Shown piece by piece: positions 1 through 7,901 of a stretch of DNA of 64,000 nt; within the stretch, counting starts at the first letter, position 1, and each line of letters starts with the position of its first letter. Made by a program: the position numbers and the translations under genes. The notes beneath the pieces were generated by a model. That model did not search any database. It saw only the letters and a program-made list of their open reading frames with translations, and was not told the origin of the DNA. The DNA is from Actinophytocola algeriensis (GTDB lineage Bacteria > Actinomycetota > Actinomycetes > Mycobacteriales > Pseudonocardiaceae): the NCBI RefSeq assembly GCF_014203735.1, contig NZ_JACHJQ010000009.1, positions 248,001 to 312,000 of the forward strand, given 5' to 3'.

Positions 1-260
1 TCTTACCGGCAATATTGGGGTCTTTGGTTGTGATTGCCTCCGGGCTGCGAAGTGTCTTTCACTGGCAGGATAATTTTTTGCGATTCAGTGAGGCGCGTGA
101 AGCGATAGAGAGGCAGCGTCGACTGTATTGCACTGGATCTCCTCCGTATGATGTTGAGAATAACCGGGCGCAACTACTCGTGGCAATGCTGACACAGATC
201 GAACAGAACGAGATGAGTCAGTGGTTGGAACTCGCGACAGAACGCCCCAGGGTGCAGTAA
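1..260 (+). CDS. SLATT/DUF4231-type membrane protein, C-terminal part (cut by window edge)
   Basis: The frame is open from base 3 to the stop at 258-260, so the gene starts outside the window; the TTG at 15 is not a convincing start. The visible part ends a hydrophobic stretch (LPAILGSLVVIASGL) and continues with a helical tail containing FHWQDNFLRF, an EAIERQRRLY segment and a final EMSQWLELATE. This pattern (membrane segment, W-x-E/D-N, R-x-Y-L/Y, terminal E-x-x-x-W) matches the C-terminus of DUF4231 proteins of the SLATT superfamily. That family is predicted, from comparative genomics by others, to act as membrane effectors in nucleotide-signalled conflict systems. Base composition is near 50 percent GC, far below the rest of the window, which suggests recent transfer. 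Partner genes, if any, lie to the left of the window. Confidence 0.55.
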   Translation, partial: LPAILGSLVVIASGLRSVFHWQDNFLRFSEAREAIERQRRLYCTGSPPYDVENNRAQLLVAMLTQIEQNEMSQWLELATERPRVQ

Positions 261-350
261 GCCTCGAGGGCTCATGGTGGCTGAGGCATTTCGGGTTGAC
301 GAACCGCACCTCGCGACGCCATGTTGCCAATGGCCGGCTTAGAGGGTGTC

Positions 351-818
351 TCACGTGGCCTCTTTGCGGAGTTTCTTGTAGCAGGTGAGGGCGGCGGCGA
401 GGGCGAGGAAGGCGCTGAAGTGGTTGGCATAGCGTTCGTATCGGATGGTGAGTCTGCGGTAACCGAACAACCATGCGATCGATCGTTCGATCACCCAACG
501 GTGTTTGCCCAGCTTCTTGCTGGTCTCGATGCCTTTGCGGGCGATCCGGACGGTGATGCCGCGGTCGCGGACCCACGTCCGCAGTTCGGCGTGGTCGTAG
601 GCCTTGTCGGCGTGCAGTTTTGCGGGGTTTGCGCCGACGAGGCCGCGTCGGAACTTGATCGCTGGGATCGCTCGGATCAGAGGTTTGAGGGCGTCGGCGT
701 CGTTGGTGTTCGCGGCGGACACGGCCACTGACAGCGGCACTCCGGCGCGGTCGGACAGCACATGGATCTTCGAGCCGGGTTTGCCTCGGTCGACCGGGCT
801 CGGTCCGGTCAGAGATCC
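351..818 (-). CDS. IS5-family transposase, C-terminal frame (orfB)
   Basis: This frame continues the transposase with SLTGPSPVDRGKPGSK, then HADKAYDH (second catalytic Asp) and WVIERSIAWLFGYRRL (catalytic Glu), completing the DDE triad. It stops inside the left inverted repeat. Joining orfA to orfB requires a +1 step at the AAAAAGGGG run. A -1 slip there hits a stop after three codons. So the element either uses +1 slippage or has lost its frame through an indel. The fused product would be about 264 residues, normal for the group. Confidence 0.75.
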   Translation of the reverse strand, partial: GSLTGPSPVDRGKPGSKIHVLSDRAGVPLSVAVSAANTNDADALKPLIRAIPAIKFRRGLVGANPAKLHADKAYDHAELRTWVRDRGITVRIARKGIETSKKLGKHRWVIERSIAWLFGYRRLTIRYERYANHFSAFLALAAALTCYKKLRKEAT

Positions 819-819
819 C

Positions 820-1143
820 CTTTTTGGCCCTGACGGATGCTCCGTCCAGGACTGCGCGCGACCAGTCGATCAACCCTTGGCTGCCCAACTCGTCGAGCAC
901 CGCATGGTGCAACCGGCGCCACAGACCGGCTTTGGTCCACTCGCTGAACCGGCGATACGCCGTGGGCACCGTGACCCCGAACGACGGAGGCAGCAAGCGC
1001 CAGGAACACCCGCTGGTCAGCACGAACACGATCGCGGTGAGCACAGCACGGTCGTCCACCGGTGTCGTCCCGCCGCCCTGCGGCCGCGGATCGAACCCCG
1101 GAATCAACGGCTCCGCCAACGCCCACAACTCGTCCGGCACCAC
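820..1143 (-). CDS. IS5-family transposase, N-terminal frame (orfA)
   Basis: The frame starts at GTG 1143 and reads MVPDELWALAEPLIP, then the helix-turn-helix part with SGCSWRLLPPSFGV and TAYRRFSEWTKAGLW, typical of the DUF4096/IS427 N-terminus. It then reaches the first catalytic aspartate in LDGASVRAKKG. The meaningful frame ends at the A5G4 run (plus-strand C4T5, 817-825). Downstream the same frame is only a shadow of orfB. The full transposase needs a shift into the orfB frame at this run. Confidence 0.75.
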
Positions 1144-1216
1144 CGCCGCGACAACTCATCAACCACAAGACCGGATCATGACAGATCAAGATCAATCCAC
1201 GTGAGACACCCTCTTA

Positions 1217-1759
1217 GCGGGCGTAGGAAAGCGTGTCAGAGGTCGAACAAGGCGTCGAGTGGCCACTCTTGACGCGGACGAGACGTCGCCACCACTGAGG
1301 AGGAGATCAGAGGAGGGGCGGTATCGGATCGTGCGTGCGATCGCCTGTACTGAGGTGCCTATTGCGCGCGATGATCCGAAACACGAAGACCTGCGGCCGA
1401 CCTGCTATGGCGCACCGTGGCTGGTAGTTCGCAAGGGCTGCCCAGGCGAAAGGTATCGCTGCCCGTCGAGTCGCTGCTCGTCGCCCGCTCAGCCGCCGAC
1501 CGGAAGCCGGCGGGCACACCATCGGAAGCAGATGCCGGTGGATGTCAGGGCTGACGCCAGCGCGCGGCCGTTGCCGAAGCAACGGTTGCCCTCTACTCAG
1601 ACACCCGAGACGTTGAAACGTTGACCCTTGTCGACACCTACACGATTGCCGTCCCGCCGACGTTTATCACGCAGTGTGGTGGTCGGACGCGCTCGATGGT
1701 TGACAATGTGCACGGGTTGGGCCACCAGATGCGGCTCGGGCAGCCGCTAGCGTCGGCGC
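1217..1759. other. 543-base stretch with no supported gene
   Basis: Open frames of up to about 120 codons exist on both strands, but their translations are rich in Arg, Pro and Ser, lack any family motif and have no convincing ribosome binding site. No tRNA, long repeat or strong terminator is visible. It lies between the insertion sequence and a broken AlkZ-like gene and is probably decayed DNA. Confidence 0.5.
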
Positions 1760-2788
1760 GTGGACGTCTGGGCTGCTCGTGCGTACGCCAACGGGCTCGG
1801 GAGCGATCGGGCCGCGACCGTCAAGCGCGGCCGTCGAACGGGTGGTCGCGCTCCAGGGGCAGGACGTCCGCGCCACGCGGCTCGCGGTGCGGGCGCGGAC
1901 CGACGGGCTCACCGCGGACGACGTGGACGCCGCCGTCGCGCGCGGAGACGTGGTGCGGACCTGGGCCATGCGCGGAACGCTGCACCTCCTCGCCGCCGGT
2001 GATCTGCGGTGGGTCCTCTGTGTCTTCGGGGCCTACTTCCGGGACCGGCAGCGGCCCCGGCGGATGCGGCTCGGGCTCACCGACGACGCGTGTGCCCGTG
2101 GGGTGGAGCAGCTCACGTCGTTCCTCCGTGCGCCCATGACCCGGGCCGAGATCGTCGAGCGGGTCGATCTCGGGCTCGCGGGCCAGGCCGCGCCTTACTT
2201 TCTCGCGTTCGCCGCGCTCGAAGGGGTCATCTGCCGAGGGCCGGAGCGGGGGAGCGAGCCCACCTACGTGCTCGTCGACGACGGGGTCCGCGGCGGACAG
2301 GACAGTCTTCTCGCCGAGCGGTATCTCCGGGGATACGGGCCCGCGACGCCCGCGGACCTCGCGGTGTGGTCCGGGCTGCCGCTGACCACCGCGCGGAAGG
2401 CGTTCGACGACGTCCGGGATCTCGTCGAGCCCGTGGACGGGGGTTTCGACTGCGGGACGGGGACCACCGGGAGGCCGATCGGGTCCGCCTGCTCGGGCAC
2501 TTCGACGCCTTCTTGCTTGGTTACCGAGAGCGAGCGGTTTCACTTCAGAACGCGAAAGCCGTCCAGACGGGTGGTGGGTTCGTGATGCCGGTTGTCTCAG
2601 ACAGTGGGCGGATTCACGGTGTCTGGAGCCTCCAGTCCACAAAGGACTATCTCGGTTTCGACGTGACGCCTTTCACAACGATCTCGGTACGGTTGCATCG
2701 TGAACTATCTGCTGACGCGGCTGACCTGGGTAGATTCCTCCGGCGTCGATCGACCCTGTCCGTTGGCGAGCCGAAAAGTGCGGACTGA
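1760..2788 (+). pseudogene. AlkZ/YcaQ-like winged-helix (HTH_42) protein, frameshifted
   Basis: Three frames are needed to read this protein. The N-terminus from GTG 1760 reads VDVWAARAYANGLGSDRAAT. Near 1820 the match moves to a second frame beginning AAVERVVALQGQDVRATRLA and continuing through WAMRGTLHLLAAGDLRW, a typical AlkZ-like core. Near 2440-2470 it moves to a third frame with GHFDAFLLGYRERAVSL, GGGFVMPVVSDSGR and a C-terminus ending at 2788. These segments follow the order of the HTH_42 family, which includes DNA glycosylases of the AlkZ/YcaQ type that remove alkylated or crosslinked bases. Two shifts in one gene argue for decay rather than sequencing error, though error cannot be excluded. 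The catalytic QxQ-type site reads LQGQD here, as in many HTH_42 paralogues. Confidence 0.7.
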
Positions 2789-2937
2789 CCAGCCGGTTAA
2801 CCGCTCCGAGCGGCCACTTAGCACAGTCGGATTCTGTGCACGGACGGGGTACAGTTACGCGACCGTGACTAGCCCGATCGGGGGGCGTCGTCACCTGCGG
2901 CGGATTGGTCTGCCACCTGGGCGGCCGAGGAGGTTGC

Positions 2938-5601
2938 ATGCCGGACCACGCCATGCCGGCGCCCACTGACCGCACGACCGATGACTACCCACTGCTGGAC
3001 CGCCGGTTCAGCGTTTTTTCGGTCCTCGTGCTGGTCTCGGCAGTGGCGGCGGCGGCAGGTGTCTCCTGGTGGCTCCCCTTCACGGGCGGCCCCGAACTCA
3101 TCTGGACCGGGCTGCTGCTCGTCCTCGGGTTCCTCGTCGTCGAACAGCTCTCCGTCAACATCGACGTCCGCGGGGGCGTCTCCTGGACGATCTCCTTCAC
3201 CGAGATCCCCCTGGCCATCGGCCTGTTCGTCGCCCCGTTCCAGGTCGTGCTCGCCGCGCACCTGATCGCGGGGGTCAGCACGTTGCTGGCGCGGCGGGTG
3301 CAGGACCGCGTCCTCTACAACACGGGCGCGGAGATCTTCGAGATCGCGGTCGCCTACTCCGTGTTCACGGTCGTCGCGGGCGCGGTGGGCACCGGCGACC
3401 CGGACTGGTTCGCGGTGTTCGTCGGCGCGTTGTCGGCGCCGATCACCAGCACCCTGCTCGCGCTGGTCGCGGTGTACGTCCTCGGGCGGCGGATGCGGCT
3501 CGGCGCCGCCACCAAACTCGTGTCCCGCACCCTGGTCCTCGGCCTGGTCAACGCGTCCGTCGGCGTGGTCGGGTTCGAGGTCGCCACCGGGGTCGACCAC
3601 GGCTGGCCGCTCGTCATCGCCCTGCTCGGCGGGCTGTGGGCGCTCTACCTCGCCTACTCCGGACTGCTCCGCGAACAACGCGACCTGGAGGCGTTGTCCG
3701 AGGTCAGCCTCATCGTCGCCCGCTCGGGGCGGCGGGCGGCGGCCCGGCCGGCCGCCGGACCGGAGACCGCGACCGCGGTCAGCGCGGAGGACTGGCTCGG
3801 CATCGCCCAGCGGATCAAGGACCAGCTCGGCGCCGCCCGCGTGGTGCTGCGCCTGCGGTTCGACCCCGGGCAGCCGATGCACACCGTCGTCGCCGGTGAG
3901 GAGCTCGCCGCCGACATGCACGACGTCGAGCCGAACGGTGCCCGCGCCGACGCGCTGCTGCGGCTGCCTGGCTCGCACGTCCGCCACTTCCGCCGCGCCG
4001 ACGCGTTGCCCGAGGTCCGGACCGCGCTGATGCAGCGCGCCACGCAGGAAGCGCTGGTCGTGCCACTGCGCAGCGCCAGCCACCTGCTCGGGGTGGTCGA
4101 GGCGCACGACAAGCTGTCGCGCTGGCGCGGGTTCGGCCAGGCCGACATCCGCATGATCGGCACGACCGCGAGCCACCTCGCGACCGCGCTCGACAACCGG
4201 CGGCTCCTCGCCACGCTCCGCCACGACGCCTACCACGACCCGCTGACCGGCCTGTACAACCGGCCCGGCTTCCGCCAGGTCGCCACCGAGCTGCTCACCA
4301 CCAACCCCGGTTCGGTGATGCTGCGGCTCGACCTGGAGGTGCAGCCCGCGATCAGCGACGCGCTCGGGTACGCGTGGAGCGACCGGATCGTGATCGCGGC
4401 CGGGCGGCGGCTGCGCGAGACGCTCGGCCAGGACACCCCGCTCGCGCGGCTCGAAGGTGGCGCGTTCGCGGCGCTGCTCGTCGACTCGGACTTCGAGCAG
4501 GCGCAACTCGTCGCGAACCGGCTGGTCACGAGCCTGTCCGCGCCGTACCCGGTCGACCGGCTGTCGATCGAGGCCGGTGTGGTCATCGGCTACTCCTCCG
4601 CCACGATGGCGGACGGGGTGCTGTTCTCCGACTCGACGTCGGCACCGTCGGGGGCCAGGGATGCCGCGCCCGCCGGGCTCGACGTCGACGAGCTGCTCAA
4701 GCGGGCCGACGTGGCGTTGCGTGCGGCACAGTCCAGCGGTGAGCGCACCAGGGCGTACGTGCCCAGCATGGGTCAGATGTTCCTGCGCCGGTTCCAGCTG
4801 GTCACGCAGTTCCGGCAGTCCATGGAGACCGGTCAGGTCAAGATCCACTACCAGCCGAAGATCGCACTGCCCAGCCGCGAGGTGCTGGGCGTCGAGGCAC
4901 TGGTCCGCTGGCGGCACCCGGACTTCGGTGACCTGCACCCCGACGAGTTCGTGCCCGCCGTCGAGGCGGCCGGCCTCGTCGACGCGCTGACCGACTTCGT
5001 GCTCGACAAGGCGCTGATCAAGGTCCGCATGTGGATGGACCGCGGCCTGCGGATCGGCGTCGCCGTGAACCTGTCGGTGCGCAGCCTCGCGAACCTGGAC
5101 TTCCCCGACGGCGTGGCCGCGGCGCTCGCACGGCACCGCGTGCCGCCGGAGCTGCTGACGCTCGAGCTGACCGAGTCCGGCGTGATGGCCGACCCGCAAC
5201 GGGCGCTGCCCGTCCTGCGGGCACTGCACAACCTGGGCGTCGTGCTGGCCGTGGACGACTTCGGCACCGGCTACAGCTCGCTCGCGTACCTGCGGCAGCT
5301 GCCGGTGGACGAGGTGAAGATCGACAAGAGCTTCGTGTTCGGCATGGGCAGTGATCTCGGTGACCTCGCCGTGGTGCGGTCCATCGTCGAGCTGGGGCAC
5401 TCGCTCGGGCTCACCGTGGTCGCCGAGGGCGTCGAGGAGGACGTGGCACGGGACCAGCTGGCCGCCATGGGCTGTGACGTCGCGCAGGGCTACCTGATCT
5501 CGCGGCCGCTGTCCGAGGAGCGGCTCGAGGCGTGGCTGCAGGCGCGAACCGCGCAGGCCAGAGGCTTGCGGGACGAGATGGTGCTGACGTTGCTGTCGTA
5601 G
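2938..5601 (+). CDS. Membrane-anchored GAF-GGDEF-EAL c-di-GMP phosphodiesterase
   Basis: 887 residues from ATG 2938, chosen because GAGGAGG lies at the right distance upstream; an in-frame TTG at 2905 has no such site. Residues about 20-240 form a hydrophobic multi-helix membrane sensor. Residues about 285-430 resemble a GAF domain (DWLGIAQRI to TALDNRRLLATL). A GGDEF fold follows (HDPLTGLYNRPGF), but its active motif reads GGAFA at 507-511, so cyclase activity is unlikely. The EAL domain keeps EALVRW (653-655), NLS, LELTES, DDFGTGYSS (from 773), EGVEE and QGY, so c-di-GMP hydrolysis is expected. The GGDEF half may instead bind GTP as a regulatory site, as known for other degenerate hybrids. 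It stands alone upstream of the tRNA cluster. Confidence 0.9.
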   Translation: MPDHAMPAPTDRTTDDYPLLDRRFSVFSVLVLVSAVAAAAGVSWWLPFTGGPELIWTGLLLVLGFLVVEQLSVNIDVRGGVSWTISFTEIPLAIGLFVAPFQVVLAAHLIAGVSTLLARRVQDRVLYNTGAEIFEIAVAYSVFTVVAGAVGTGDPDWFAVFVGALSAPITSTLLALVAVYVLGRRMRLGAATKLVSRTLVLGLVNASVGVVGFEVATGVDHGWPLVIALLGGLWALYLAYSGLLREQRDLEALSEVSLIVARSGRRAAARPAAGPETATAVSAEDWLGIAQRIKDQLGAARVVLRLRFDPGQPMHTVVAGEELAADMHDVEPNGARADALLRLPGSHVRHFRRADALPEVRTALMQRATQEALVVPLRSASHLLGVVEAHDKLSRWRGFGQADIRMIGTTASHLATALDNRRLLATLRHDAYHDPLTGLYNRPGFRQVATELLTTNPGSVMLRLDLEVQPAISDALGYAWSDRIVIAAGRRLRETLGQDTPLARLEGGAFAALLVDSDFEQAQLVANRLVTSLSAPYPVDRLSIEAGVVIGYSSATMADGVLFSDSTSAPSGARDAAPAGLDVDELLKRADVALRAAQSSGERTRAYVPSMGQMFLRRFQLVTQFRQSMETGQVKIHYQPKIALPSREVLGVEALVRWRHPDFGDLHPDEFVPAVEAAGLVDALTDFVLDKALIKVRMWMDRGLRIGVAVNLSVRSLANLDFPDGVAAALARHRVPPELLTLELTESGVMADPQRALPVLRALHNLGVVLAVDDFGTGYSSLAYLRQLPVDEVKIDKSFVFGMGSDLGDLAVVRSIVELGHSLGLTVVAEGVEEDVARDQLAAMGCDVAQGYLISRPLSEERLEAWLQARTAQARGLRDEMVLTLLS

Positions 5602-5613
5602 GGGATACCCGAT

Positions 5614-5642
5614 TTCGTTCTCCCCGCGGCGTTGTGTAGTCT
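5614..5642 (+). promoter_or_regulatory. Possible promoter of the tRNA-Thr/tRNA-Met cluster
   Basis: TAGTCT (5637-5642) fits an actinobacterial -10 box and lies about 40 bases before the tRNA-Thr 5' end. The element 17 bases upstream, TTCGTT, is a weak -35. Suggested by position only. Confidence 0.35.
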
Positions 5643-5682
5643 TCTCTCGGCTCCACAAGAACGGCTAGCACGTTCTGGATCC

Positions 5683-5755
5683 GCCCCAATAGCTCAGTCG
5701 GTAGAGCGTCTCCATGGTAAGGAGAAGGTCTACGGTTCGATTCCGTATTGGGGCT
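5683..5755 (+). tRNA. tRNA-Thr (anticodon GGT)
   Basis: A 73-nt cloverleaf: acceptor GCCCCAA pairs with TTGGGGC (discriminator T). The D-arm is GCTC/GAGC, the anticodon stem TCTCC/GGAGA with loop ATGGTAA giving GGT, and the T-arm TACGG/CCGTA. No CCA is encoded. It reads ACC codons and lies 53 bases before tRNA-Met. Confidence 0.95.
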
Positions 5756-5766
5756 CGGTGAACTGG

Positions 5767-5794
5767 CCGCGGTGTTCGATTCCGGGCACCGCGG
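5767..5794 (+). repeat. Hairpin with a T-loop-like sequence between two tRNAs
   Basis: CCGCGGTG (5767-5774) and CACCGCGG (5787-5794) form a perfect 8-bp stem. The loop contains TTCGATTCC, the sequence of a tRNA T-loop. It could be a processing hairpin or the remnant 3' half of a lost tRNA gene. Confidence 0.4.
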
Positions 5795-5808
5795 TACAGG
5801 CATGTCAA

Positions 5809-5881
5809 GGCGGTGTAGCTCAGTCGGTAGAGCAAGCGGCTCATAATCGCTGTGTCGCCGGTTCAAGTCCGGCCACCGCTA
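5809..5881 (+). tRNA. tRNA-Met (anticodon CAT), elongator type
   Basis: A 73-nt cloverleaf: acceptor GGCGGTG pairs with CACCGCT through a G-T first pair, discriminator A. The D-arm is GCTC/GAGC, the anticodon stem AGCGG/TCGCT with loop CTCATAA giving CAT, and the T-arm GCCGG/CCGGC. The anticodon stem lacks the three G-C pairs of initiator tRNA, so this is the elongator. A tRNA-Thr/tRNA-Met/rpmG order is common in actinomycetes. Confidence 0.93.
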
Positions 5882-6004
5882 CGCGATTGGGCGAGGTGTG
5901 CCTGCGGAGTACGCAGGCCCGCATCGCTTCGCATAATCCTGGGGGCCCAGCCCCCAGACCCCGGCCGGGGCGAGCCCCGGACCCCAGGTGGGCGGGTGCG
6001 TTTC

Positions 6005-6032
6005 GCATGTGCGGTTCGGCATGTGCGGTTCG
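6005..6032 (+). repeat. Perfect tandem 14-bp repeat upstream of rpmG
   Basis: GCATGTGCGGTTCG occurs twice without a gap (6005-6018 and 6019-6032), 45 bases before the rpmG start. It follows a run of G/C-rich short hairpins at about 5938-5990. It may be promoter or leader sequence of the rpmG-hadAB transcript; no clear -10/-35 pair was seen. Confidence 0.6.
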
Positions 6033-6076
6033 TGGTTTGCTTCCGGGGACACGAGTTTGGAGAAGAGGAACCTCAG

Positions 6077-6244
6077 GTGGCTGGTGGCAGCGACGTTCGC
6101 CCGAAGATCACGCTGGCGTGCGAGGAGTGCAAGCACCGCAACTACATCACCAAGAAGAACCGGCGCAACGACCCGGATCGCTTGGAGATGAAGAAGTTCT
6201 GCCCGAACTGCGGCACGCACCGCCTGCACAAGGAAACTCGCTGA
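6077..6244 (+). CDS. rpmG: 50S ribosomal protein L33
   Basis: 55 residues from GTG 6077, preceded by GAGAAGAGGAA. It is the zinc-binding form: CEEC near residues 15-18 and CPNC near 43-46 form two CxxC knuckles, and the C-terminus THRLHKETR is typical of L33. The protein sits in the large subunit near the E site. It heads the rpmG-hadA-hadB group as in mycobacteria; hadA begins 2 bases after its stop. Confidence 0.95.
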   Translation: MAGGSDVRPKITLACEECKHRNYITKKNRRNDPDRLEMKKFCPNCGTHRLHKETR

Positions 6245-6246
6245 GG

Positions 6247-6699
6247 GTGCCGCTGGATCCGTCGTTCGCCGGGCACACGTACCCGACGTCCGAGGTCTAC
6301 GAGGTCGGCCGGGCCAAGATCCGGGAGTTCGCCGAGTCGATCGGTGACGACCACCCGATGTACCGCGACCCCGCCGCCGCACAGGCGGCGGGGCATCCGG
6401 ACGTGATCGCACCGCCGACGTTCCCCATCATTCTCTTCAGCCACTACTCGATGGCGGACATCATCAACGACCCCGAGCTCGGGGTCGACTACGGCCGCCT
6501 CGTGCACGGTGACATGGGATTCCAGTACGCGCGGCCCGTGCGCGCCGGCGACCGGCTCACGGTGACCACGCGCATCGCGACGATCGACGTCCGCATGGGC
6601 AACAGCTTCCTCAACCTGGACGCGCTGATCGACACCGAGGACGGCGAACGCGTCGTCACCGCGACCGCGCAACTGGTGATCCGCGCGGAGGACGCATGA
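6247..6699 (+). CDS. hadA: MaoC-like dehydratase subunit HadA (FAS1-type dehydratase N domain)
   Basis: 150 residues from GTG 6247. The hot-dog fold is evident from GHTYPTSEVYEVGRAKIREFAESIGDDHPMY in its usual position, then VIAPPTFPII, a substrate-channel segment, and HGDMGFQYARPVRAGD. It lacks the catalytic Asp/His pair, which the partner HadB supplies. In mycobacteria HadAB dehydrates 3-hydroxyacyl-ACP in fatty acid synthase II. The role here may concern other long-chain acyl chains if the organism makes no mycolates. It overlaps hadB by four bases (ATGA), implying coupled synthesis of the heterodimer. Confidence 0.88.
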   Translation: MPLDPSFAGHTYPTSEVYEVGRAKIREFAESIGDDHPMYRDPAAAQAAGHPDVIAPPTFPIILFSHYSMADIINDPELGVDYGRLVHGDMGFQYARPVRAGDRLTVTTRIATIDVRMGNSFLNLDALIDTEDGERVVTATAQLVIRAEDA

Positions 6700-7103
6700 C
6701 CGCGGCCGGCGACGAACTGCCCCCGCTCGACGTGCGGGTGCGCCGCGCGGACCTGGTCCGCTACGCGGGTGCGTCGCTCGACTTCAACCCGATCCACTGG
6801 AACGACGAGGTCGCCGAGTCGGTCGGGCTGCCGGGCGTCATCGCCCACGGCATGCTGACCATGGCGCTCGCGGGCCGCCTCGTCACCAACTGGACCGGCG
6901 ACCCGTCCGCGGTCCTCGAGTACAGCGCCCGCTTCATCCGGCCGGTCGTCGTGCCCAACGACGAGGACGGTGCGCAGGTCGAGCTGACCGGCAAGGTGAA
7001 GGAAGTCCGCGAGGACGGCACCGCCCGGGTCGACATCACCGCCAAGTTCGACGGCAAGGCCGTGCTCGGAAAGGCCGTCGCGATCGTCCGCTTGCCCGCC
7101 TAG
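6696..7103 (+). CDS. hadB: MaoC-like dehydratase catalytic subunit HadB
   Basis: 135 residues. The hydratase motif DFNPIHW places the catalytic pair at Asp29 and His34, the five-residue spacing known for R-specific hydratases and HadB, followed by GVIAHGMLTMAL. It is the active subunit of the (3R)-hydroxyacyl-ACP dehydratase with HadA. Its start overlaps the hadA stop. No HadC-like third subunit follows; the next gene is convergent. Confidence 0.9.
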   Translation: MTAAGDELPPLDVRVRRADLVRYAGASLDFNPIHWNDEVAESVGLPGVIAHGMLTMALAGRLVTNWTGDPSAVLEYSARFIRPVVVPNDEDGAQVELTGKVKEVREDGTARVDITAKFDGKAVLGKAVAIVRLPA

Positions 7104-7112
7104 GCGCTGTTC

Positions 7113-7901
7113 TCAGAACGCGGGCGCGAGGTCCTCCGCGGCCCGCACCGTGTGCCACACGACCTCCTGCGGCACCTCGTCCGCCCTGGTCGACGACGCG
7201 ATCACCCACGACGTCTCCGCGGTCTCGCGGCGGACCACCGCGCCCACGCACGACACCCCGTCGCGGAACTGCCCGGACTCCAGCACCGGACCGGCGCCCA
7301 GCGCTCCCAGCTCGTGGTCCAGCGCGTCGCGGTCGATCACGGTCCGCGACGTGAACCGCCGCAAACCCTGGTCGTCGAGGTACTCGGCGCGTCGCGCCCT
7401 GGGCAGTTCGCCGAGCAGCACCTTGCCGATCACCGTCGCGTGCGCCGCTACCCCCAGTCCCACCTCGAGGTCCTCCAGGTAGGGCGACTCGGGTCCCTCG
7501 ACGAGATCGGTGATCAGGATCCGCCCCGCCACGAACTGCCCCAGGTAAACGGTGCGGCGGGTCATCGCCGACAGGTGCCGCAGCACCTCGTGCACCTCAG
7601 GTGGCTGGTCGAACGACGACAGCAGGTCCCGGAACCGCCGCGCCACCGAAGCGCCCAGCATGTAGCCGCCGTCCGGTGTGCGGACCAGGTAGCCCTCGTA
7701 GGTCAGGGTGCGGACCAGGTGGTAGGTGGTGGACAGGTTGAGGTGGCACCGGCGGGCGATGGCCTTGACGGTGAGGGGCGGGCAGTTCGCGCCGACCTCC
7801 TCGAGGATCCGGAAGGCCCTGGACACCGAACGTACGAGATCCGATGGTTCGGGCGCCTTGTCGGGCATTGCGTCACCGTCCCGTAGAGCCGCTTTCACCA
7901 T
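7113..7901 (-). CDS. IclR-family transcriptional regulator
   Basis: 262 residues from ATG 7901; an internal ATG at residue 12 (MPDKAPEPSD) is an equally plausible start. Residues about 25-85 form the winged helix (VSRAFRILEEVG, then LTVKAIARRCHLNLSTTYHLVRTLTYEGYLVR). The rest is an IclR effector domain with AAHATVIGKVLLGELP and an SCVGAVVRRE segment. It converges with hadB, leaving only 9 bases between stops, so no operon link is implied. The target is unknown. Confidence 0.9.
   Translation of the reverse strand: MVKAALRDGDAMPDKAPEPSDLVRSVSRAFRILEEVGANCPPLTVKAIARRCHLNLSTTYHLVRTLTYEGYLVRTPDGGYMLGASVARRFRDLLSSFDQPPEVHEVLRHLSAMTRRTVYLGQFVAGRILITDLVEGPESPYLEDLEVGLGVAAHATVIGKVLLGELPRARRAEYLDDQGLRRFTSRTVIDRDALDHELGALGAGPVLESGQFRDGVSCVGAVVRRETAETSWVIASSTRADEVPQEVVWHTVRAAEDLAPAF

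Larger units (their letters stand above)
342..1213 (-). mobile_element. IS5-family (IS427-like) insertion sequence, 872 bp, complete ends
   Basis: A perfect 17-bp inverted repeat, GAGGGTGTCTCACGTGG, bounds the element (342-358 and, inverted, 1197-1213). It is flanked by a TTA direct repeat (339-341 and 1214-1216), the TNA-type target duplication usual for the IS427 group. Inside, on the minus strand, two overlapping reading frames encode the two halves of a DDE transposase. Size, ends and two-frame layout all fit IS427-like elements. It sits 79 bases downstream of the SLATT-type gene and disrupts no recognisable gene. Confidence 0.9.

Noticed and set aside
1259-1624. 121-codon plus-strand frame after the insertion sequence
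   Set aside because: Arg/Pro/Ser-rich, no motif, no ribosome binding site; treated as non-coding.
2869-5658. 929-codon open frame on the minus strand opposite the GGDEF-EAL gene
   Set aside because: It is antisense to a gene with clear domain motifs; its translation is Arg/His/Val/Gln/Asp-rich without family features, as expected from high-GC shadow frames.
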